From contig JAGHYP010000088.1 in NCBI GenBank assembly GCA_017743585.1, positions 1 to 9,616 of the forward strand: 9,616 nucleotides of DNA, read 5' to 3'. The position numbers and the translations under genes are program-made. The notes below the pieces were generated by a model that was given only the letters and a program-made list of their open reading frames with translations, was not told the DNA's origin and did not search any database. Within the stretch, counting starts at the first letter, position 1; each line of letters begins with the position of its first letter. Below are positions 4,473-9,616 of the stretch, piece by piece. This stretch comes from Chloroflexota bacterium. Lineage in GTDB: Bacteria; Chloroflexota; Anaerolineae; Aggregatilineales; UBA2796.

Positions 4473-6749
4473 ATGAGGCAGTTTGTTCGCCGTTTGCGCA
4501 GCGTTCTTCTGCTCGTCTTGGCTGCAGCTTGCTCGGCGGTTGAGTTTGCTGCGCCGAATGCGCCGACCGCGCCGCCGAGCCTAGGCGATGCAGTGAACAC
4601 GGCGCGCATGTTCTTGGACGCATGGACAAAAGGCGATTTCAACACGATGTATGGCTTGCTCTCGCCGCGCTCTTTGGTGATCAGCCGAGAAGCGTTCATA
4701 GCAGCTTACCAGCAAGCCGAGCAGACGCTCAACTTGTTCGGCGAGAACGCCAAGCGCTACCGCATCCTAGACGATCAGACGCAACGGCAAGGCAACACTG
4801 CCATTGTCCGCTACGACATGACCTTCAACTCGCGCTTCTTGGGCGAATTCACCGACGCAGGGCGCGTGATGCGCCTGCTGCTCACGGATCGCGGCTGGCG
4901 CGTGGCGTGGAGCACGATGGATATCTTCGAAGGCTTGGCGGGCGGCGCGCAACTTGTCTTGGAACGCACGCCGCCGTTGCGCGGCAGTATTTATGACCGC
5001 AACGGCAAGATCATCGCGCAAGATAACGTGCCAAACTACGCCGTGCGCTTGCTGACGCGCCAATACCCAACAGGCGATCCCGATGCCTGCTTCCGCGCCC
5101 TAGCCGAGACTTTCCGGCTGTACATTGGCGATTTTGAGCAGTATCGCCCGTTCACAGGGCTAGATTACGGTTTCACGGTCGGCACGCTTTTCCAGCGCGA
5201 CTACGAGGTGTTGCGCCCAATCCTAGATCGCGTCTGTCTGCTGCAATACGTGCCGCAGACCACGCGCTTTTACTACGGGGGCAACATCGCTGCCCAGACC
5301 ATTGGCTTTGTAGCGCCGATGCAGCCCGACCAGCAAGCTGCCTTCCCCAACTTGGCGCCTGGCTCGCTCATCGGGCAGTTCGGCGTAGAGCGCGCTTGGC
5401 AGGAGCAACTGAGCGGCGAGAGCGGTGCCGAGCTGCTCATCCGCACAGCAGACGGCGTGAATGTGCGCACCATTCATCGCAAGCCCCCCTCGCGTGGTCA
5501 AGATGTCTACGTCAGCCTTGACCGCGAGCTGCAGTTGAAGACCGAGCAAGCTATCGCCGCTGCTTATAACGAGGCGAATTGGGCGCCGTTGCGCAACGGC
5601 GCGGCGCAAGCGCGCTTGATCACAGGCGCAGCGGCTGTGGTGCTGGATGTGAAAACAGGCGATGTGCTGGCGATGGCCAGTTTCCCCTCGCCGCATCCGG
5701 ATGCGTGGCGAATCGGCACGACGTGGGACGCTGCAGACGTGATCGGGCGTTACTTTGCGCAACGCGCCATTGTTAATCATGCCACAGAAGAGCTGTACGC
5801 GCTCGGCTCAGTCATGAAAATCGTCTCAGCAGTGGCCGCGGCCGACTCGGGCGCTTTCCACATGAAGGAGACGCGCTTTTGCGGCGGAACGCTCAAGAGT
5901 CCTGATGACGGCCGCATTCTGACCGATTGGATTTACCTTGAGCCGGATCGCAATCCGAACTACCACGGCGAGATCAACTTGCATCAAGCGCTGACATCCT
6001 CTTGCGATATCTACTTCTGGCTCGTCGGCGAGAAGCTGAACAGTATCGATCCGTCGTTGATCAAGCGCTACGCCAATAGGCTGGGCTTAGGCGTGCCAAC
6101 AGGCATCGACTCACTGGTTGACCTAGAGGGCGTGATCCCTGACCCAGAGTGGACGCGCGCTAACGAGGGGCGTGCCTGGGGCGTTGGCGATAGCCTGAAT
6201 ATTGTGATTGGGCAGGGCAGCATGAAAGTGACCGTGCTGCAGGCAGCGCGCATGACAGCGGCTATCGCCAACGGCGAAGTGCTGCCGAACTTGACGCTCG
6301 TCAAGAAAGTCGGCTACCCTGGGCAGGCGGCGACGTACGTCGCGCCTGAGCGGACGCCAGAGCGGCTCAACCTGAAACCTGAGGTGATCGAAGGCGTGCG
6401 GCTGGGCATGTGCGAGGCCATCACGAACGCCAAGCTCGGCACGGCGAGCTGGGTGTTTGCTGACTGGGATCACTCGCGGGTCAAGGTGTGCGGCAAGACA
6501 GGCACTGTGCAGAGCGGCACGCTCTATCCGCACGGTTGGTTTGTGGCATACGCCGGTTTGCCCAATCAGAAGCCTGACATCGCAATCGCAGTCCTAGTGC
6601 TGTACTCCCGCGAAGGCTCTGAGACAGGCGCGCCAATCGCGCGGCGCATCATCGAAGCATACTACGGATTGCCTTACGCGCCTTTCCCAAGCTACTGGGC
6701 TGAGCCCTACGAAGTGTTGCCAACGCCGGGCCTGAGCGGCGGGCAGTGA
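4473..6749 (+). CDS. Class B penicillin-binding protein with N-terminal NTF2-like (MecA_N) domain
   Basis: A D,D-transpeptidase that cross-links peptidoglycan on the outer face of the membrane, predicted partner of the upstream SEDS polymerase. The start is ATG 4473 (758 residues): it begins MRQFVRRLRSVLLLVLAAAC, a basic then hydrophobic signal with a lipobox-like Cys at C20 (AAAC, so the -3 residue is Ala not Leu). Earlier in-frame codons add a polar stretch ahead of the signal and lie inside rodA. Domains: signal or lipid anchor 1-20; NTF2-like MecA_N domain about 38-155; PBP dimerisation domain from TPPLRGSIYDRNGK (166-179) to about 335, with GQFGVERAWQEQLSG (301-315); transpeptidase about 380-735. 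Active site: S446-x-x-K449 (SVMK), S510-C-D512 as second motif, and K675-T-G-T. SxD replaces the common SxN, a variant also known in PBP2-type enzymes. The P-P-G before the active Ser is A-L-G. Ribosome site is weak and close (GAAAGAG, 4464-4470). Confidence 0.95.
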   Translation: MRQFVRRLRSVLLLVLAAACSAVEFAAPNAPTAPPSLGDAVNTARMFLDAWTKGDFNTMYGLLSPRSLVISREAFIAAYQQAEQTLNLFGENAKRYRILDDQTQRQGNTAIVRYDMTFNSRFLGEFTDAGRVMRLLLTDRGWRVAWSTMDIFEGLAGGAQLVLERTPPLRGSIYDRNGKIIAQDNVPNYAVRLLTRQYPTGDPDACFRALAETFRLYIGDFEQYRPFTGLDYGFTVGTLFQRDYEVLRPILDRVCLLQYVPQTTRFYYGGNIAAQTIGFVAPMQPDQQAAFPNLAPGSLIGQFGVERAWQEQLSGESGAELLIRTADGVNVRTIHRKPPSRGQDVYVSLDRELQLKTEQAIAAAYNEANWAPLRNGAAQARLITGAAAVVLDVKTGDVLAMASFPSPHPDAWRIGTTWDAADVIGRYFAQRAIVNHATEELYALGSVMKIVSAVAAADSGAFHMKETRFCGGTLKSPDDGRILTDWIYLEPDRNPNYHGEINLHQALTSSCDIYFWLVGEKLNSIDPSLIKRYANRLGLGVPTGIDSLVDLEGVIPDPEWTRANEGRAWGVGDSLNIVIGQGSMKVTVLQAARMTAAIANGEVLPNLTLVKKVGYPGQAATYVAPERTPERLNLKPEVIEGVRLGMCEAITNAKLGTASWVFADWDHSRVKVCGKTGTVQSGTLYPHGWFVAYAGLPNQKPDIAIAVLVLYSREGSETGAPIARRIIEAYYGLPYAPFPSYWAEPYEVLPTPGLSGGQ

Positions 6750-6752
6750 CTC

Positions 6753-6770
6753 AGCGCGGCGCGCTTGTTT
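6753..6770 (+). terminator. Short GC hairpin with T-rich tail after the PBP gene
   Basis: AGCGC (6753-6757) pairs with GCGCT (6761-6765) over a three-base loop and is followed by TGTTT. The stem is only 5 bp but all-GC apart from the last pair, and it lies 3 bp after the stop codon. It may be a weak intrinsic terminator; read-through into the next gene is possible. Confidence 0.4.
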
Positions 6771-6793
6771 CGCCTAGCGCTCAGTGATAAGAT
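6765..6793 (+). promoter_or_regulatory. Predicted promoter for the long GAP1-like gene
   Basis: TTGTTT (6765-6770) and TAAGAT (6788-6793) are spaced by 17 bp, and TGA directly before the -10 gives an extended -10 (TGnTAAGAT). Transcription would start near 6800, leaving a leader of about 40 bases. GAGAAAG (6824-6830), 10 bases before the ATG at 6841, is the best ribosome site. The -35 coincides with the tail of the preceding hairpin. Confidence 0.55.
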
Positions 6794-6840
6794 TCAGCGC
6801 GTGAAAAGCGTAAAAGCACTGCTGAGAAAGCGCTGTTCGA

Positions 6841-9616
6841 ATGAGTGAGCGCCCTCAAGCCTTCCAGCTGGAGCGCTTCAGCCTGATCTTGCCTGCTCAA
6901 GTGGCAGCGCGTCCTGTTTCCGCTACACTGCTCTCGCGCACGGCAGGCATTCGTCCTGAGCATGTGGTCGAGGCGCGGCGCATTGCCACGCTGACCGCGC
7001 AGCGCCCTGCCACTCCTTTGGCGCCGCCGCCTATCACGCTCGGATTGCTGCGCGGCGAGACGGTTGACTATGTGGCCGCAAAGGCGCTACTGACCGAGAA
7101 TGGCGATACGATTGTGCAGTACATGATCGTGCCGCTCGCTGCCTTGCGCGCTTTAGGCGGCAATTTGCGTCCGTTTGAAGCCTTTGCGCGCGAGCCGCTG
7201 CCGCCCGTCAATCAGCCGTTGCAGCCCTTCGTGATTGCCGACCCACGCCCGCCGAGCCTTGAGGAGCAAAGCGACGGCCTGCTGGCATTGCTGAGCTACT
7301 GCCGCAATAACATCCGCACCGTGAGCGGCTTGTTGGCAGGCATAGTGCAAGGTCTGGGCATCGTGATCACGGGCGCGCCCGCTTCGCTGCGCGATAGACT
7401 GACCTTTGTGCAGGGATTGCTATGCTTGTTGCCTGCGCCTGTGCGCGCTGCAGTCACTTTTGTTACGCACAGCCCTGATCCGCTCCACTTGCACGCGCAA
7501 ATCAAGTTCACGCCAAGCCTGAGCGCGCCGCCTGCGCAGCACGTCTTGTTCGATTGGCGCACACAAACCCTGATGGGCAACCCGCCTGAGGACGCCTATA
7601 CCAAATTCATTCGCGCCCAGCTCCAGTTGGATATCTCACTGGTCATTCAGCAGACCGAGAAATTGGGGCGCACAGCTACATGGCGCGCCATGCGCCGCGA
7701 GACTATGGCGAGCGCGCTGGCGTGGGCATCCAAGCGCGCTGCGCTCGATGAGTTGGTCTTGCAGCGCCAGCCCGCCGATCGGGCGATGGTGGCTGCCGTC
7801 TTGCGCGAAGATCCGACGCTCACAGATGAACTGCGCGTCGCCTATTGCAGGCATCTACTGAGCCTCTCGCTCGCTTTAGGCGATTACAGCCACACTGAGA
7901 TGATCCCTGCGCTTGCCGCGCAGAGCAAACAGATCGCCGATGCGGTCTACGAGCAGCTCTGGGTAGCTGCCAGCGGCGAGCGCGCTATGGATGTTTATCA
8001 GCTGGTCGCGCGCTGGTTAGCCGATGCGCCGCCCGGCGCTGATCTCAGCCGTTGGCGCCCGCTGTTGGCGATGGCAGCTGGCGCGCGCGCCAATCAGCTG
8101 TTGAGCGCGCCGCCGCAAGCGTTCGTCGCCTTTTTGGAGCAATTCATCACGGCGACCGATAAAGTGCCTATGGAGCAGGTCGCCACACAGCTCATCACGC
8201 TGGCGCGCCGCCGCGCTACCGAGAACGCAGAGACGGCGCGCGCCGTGTTCTTGCTAGCAATTTATCACCTATCGCTCGGCAATCTTCAGCGGCTCGTGGC
8301 TGAGAGCACCTTCCAAGCGCAGTTGCCGCTAGACTTGCGCGAGCTGCTGCCGTATTTGCGCGCAGATGGCCCAAAGCCCGCGCCGCCGCGCCTTTTGGCG
8401 CGCGCTACAGAAGCCTTTGGCGAAGCGCATCAACTAACCCTGATAGGCAGGCTGACCGATTGGGCGATCAGCGTGCAGCGCAGCGACCTGATTGACACAG
8501 ACGCGCTCCTCGGCTTGGTCAAGCTGGCGAGCTCGCCCCTCGCGGCGCGCTTCGATCAAGTCATTCAGAACGTGGTTGACGATCTCGGCACGCTCAACGC
8601 GCTGCGCACAATGACCATCGAAGCCCATAGCAGCTTGATCACGCTCAACTTGGTGCGCGGGCGCTACCACGAAGCAGTGGAGCTGATTGCGCTGTGCATG
8701 GACATGATCTATCAAGGCGTGCGGCAGACGCAGGGCGCAGAGCTGCTGCACATGACCTTCCGCGATGTGCCGCTGGAGATGCCCGAGCTGCTGAAGGCGC
8801 TCGATGCGCTGCACAATAGCGCGCTCAAGCCTGCGCTGCGCGCGCGCGCCGATCTGGGCGCTTTGGAAGGGCGCAACTGGGACTCCGCTCTGCAACCTGT
8901 GATGGAGCGGCTCGCGGCGCTCTTCTACAACGAGCCGCGTTTGATCGCAAGCCTTGGCGTTGGCGCGGCGCTGCGGCTGCTAAAGACGTCCGTCCGTCGC
9001 AAGGACTCGGTCGAGGCGCTGCGCATGTTGAACGCCATCGCCAGCTATGCGCTAACCTTTGGCGAGCAGGAAGCGCAGCCTGCTGAGTTGGTCAGTCAGG
9101 CGTATAGTCTGCTGGATTGGTCATCAGAAGTGCGCGAGGCGGGCTTAGAAGTGGTGCGCGATTACATTCGGCGCGCGACGCGTGAGCAGGCTGCCAAAGT
9201 GCTACAACTGGTCGCCTTTCGGCAAGGCGAGGCAGTTCATAAGGCGCTAGAAGCGACCTACCGCGTGCGCTTGTTGACGGGCAGCGCGGATTTCGGCGTG
9301 TTCGCTGAGCAGGCGCAGACAGCGGCGCTCTTGCTGACCGATATCGCTATGTATTACGAAAATGAGCGTCAGCCGCCAGACATTCCGAAGTTGCGGCGCA
9401 ATATCGAGGTGATGGGCGGCGGGCTCTCGGAGGCGGAACGGCGACGCCTGAGCGAGAACGCTATTTTGATCAGCGATGCGCTTTTGAAGCTCTATCAACG
9501 CCATCAGAGGCGCTTCGGCAAGCGCAGCCGTCAGGAACTCGAAGCGCGTCAAGCAGCACTGGCGCGCTCTGAGGTCGTGCCGCAGAGCGGCATCGAGATG
9601 TTGCAATGGCTCGGCG
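6841..9616 (+). CDS. Large GAP1-like (GTPase-associated protein 1) protein, 3'-partial
   Basis: The frame is open from ATG 6841 to the window edge: 925 codons with no stop. Stops lie in frame just upstream (TGA at 6823), so the start is firm. There is no signal peptide, membrane segment, Walker motif or other nucleotide-binding or catalytic motif that I recognise, so it is a cytosolic, mostly alpha-helical protein. Residues 1-115 contain LLSRTAGIRPEHVVEARRI (30-48) and YMIVPLAALRALGGN (94-108), which resemble the GAP1-N pattern (R-S-x-G-h-s near the start, later h-a-L-x-x-L-G-G-N-x). Residues 142-215 contain a helical stretch, then LLPAPVRAAVTFVTHSPDP (196-214), like the L-P-P-x-x-R-x-x-h-T-F-x-T signature of GAP1-M. 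From 250 on, long amphipathic helices with Leu/Ala-rich repeats suggest a solenoid scaffold. In the known systems GAP1 acts beside GTPases; such genes would lie downstream, outside the window. The existence of the gene is certain, the family call tentative. Confidence 0.88.
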   Translation, partial: MSERPQAFQLERFSLILPAQVAARPVSATLLSRTAGIRPEHVVEARRIATLTAQRPATPLAPPPITLGLLRGETVDYVAAKALLTENGDTIVQYMIVPLAALRALGGNLRPFEAFAREPLPPVNQPLQPFVIADPRPPSLEEQSDGLLALLSYCRNNIRTVSGLLAGIVQGLGIVITGAPASLRDRLTFVQGLLCLLPAPVRAAVTFVTHSPDPLHLHAQIKFTPSLSAPPAQHVLFDWRTQTLMGNPPEDAYTKFIRAQLQLDISLVIQQTEKLGRTATWRAMRRETMASALAWASKRAALDELVLQRQPADRAMVAAVLREDPTLTDELRVAYCRHLLSLSLALGDYSHTEMIPALAAQSKQIADAVYEQLWVAASGERAMDVYQLVARWLADAPPGADLSRWRPLLAMAAGARANQLLSAPPQAFVAFLEQFITATDKVPMEQVATQLITLARRRATENAETARAVFLLAIYHLSLGNLQRLVAESTFQAQLPLDLRELLPYLRADGPKPAPPRLLARATEAFGEAHQLTLIGRLTDWAISVQRSDLIDTDALLGLVKLASSPLAARFDQVIQNVVDDLGTLNALRTMTIEAHSSLITLNLVRGRYHEAVELIALCMDMIYQGVRQTQGAELLHMTFRDVPLEMPELLKALDALHNSALKPALRARADLGALEGRNWDSALQPVMERLAALFYNEPRLIASLGVGAALRLLKTSVRRKDSVEALRMLNAIASYALTFGEQEAQPAELVSQAYSLLDWSSEVREAGLEVVRDYIRRATREQAAKVLQLVAFRQGEAVHKALEATYRVRLLTGSADFGVFAEQAQTAALLLTDIAMYYENERQPPDIPKLRRNIEVMGGGLSEAERRRLSENAILISDALLKLYQRHQRRFGKRSRQELEARQAALARSEVVPQSGIEMLQWLG

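Noticed and set aside
5223..5780. 185-codon minus-strand open frame inside the PBP gene
   Set aside because: It overlaps the conserved dimerisation and transpeptidase domains and shows no protein-family motifs.
8434..8895. 153-codon minus-strand open frame inside the long GAP1-like gene
   Set aside because: The plus-strand frame is continuous for 925 codons with a normal start and promoter; the antisense frame has no such support.
1..9616. CRISPR arrays, tRNA genes, transposases or attachment sites
   Set aside because: No regularly spaced repeats, cloverleaf with CCA-like acceptor, transposase motif or flanking target duplication could be found.

Overview
The window is a compact, bacterial, one-strand stretch: every gene I can support reads on the + strand. 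Base composition is GC-rich (roughly 60 % by eye) with many GCGC tracts. A Uma2-family nuclease gene, a SEDS/penicillin-binding-protein pair whose PBP carries a MecA-like NTF2 domain, and GC-rich sequence together suggest a Chloroflexota bacterium (perhaps Anaerolineae-like). That placement is an inference from gene content and no marker gene here proves it.

Region 1 (1-1860): the electron transfer flavoprotein alpha subunit gene (etfA), lacking only its first few codons at the window edge, is followed after 6 bp by a fumarylacetoacetate-hydrolase (FAH) family enzyme. They look like the end of a catabolic operon and are closed by a strong perfect 12-bp hairpin. Region 2 (1853-3249): a promoter overlapping that hairpin drives a Uma2-family (DUF820) nuclease-like gene whose stop overlaps the start of a class III sirtuin (NAD-dependent lysine deacylase) in an ATGA junction. 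Region 3 (3276-6770): a second promoter with an alternating GC spacer leads to a cell-wall elongation/division pair, a RodA/FtsW-type SEDS glycosyltransferase (TTG start) and a class B PBP transpeptidase. A 17-bp tandem duplication lies across the stop codon between them. Region 4 (6753-9616): a small hairpin and third promoter precede a very long open frame of at least 925 codons that runs off the window. It has no recognised enzymatic motif, but its first 210 residues resemble the GAP1 (GTPase-associated protein 1) N and M domains of bacterial GTPase-centred conflict systems. This is the best candidate for something under-described here.

The three intergenic promoters share one layout: a TTG-type -35, a 17-bp spacer and a TAnnAT -10. 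In two cases the -35 TTGTT coincides with the T-rich tail of the preceding hairpin. No tRNA, rRNA, CRISPR array, insertion sequence or origin was seen. The intergenic gaps are all about 100 bp or less.
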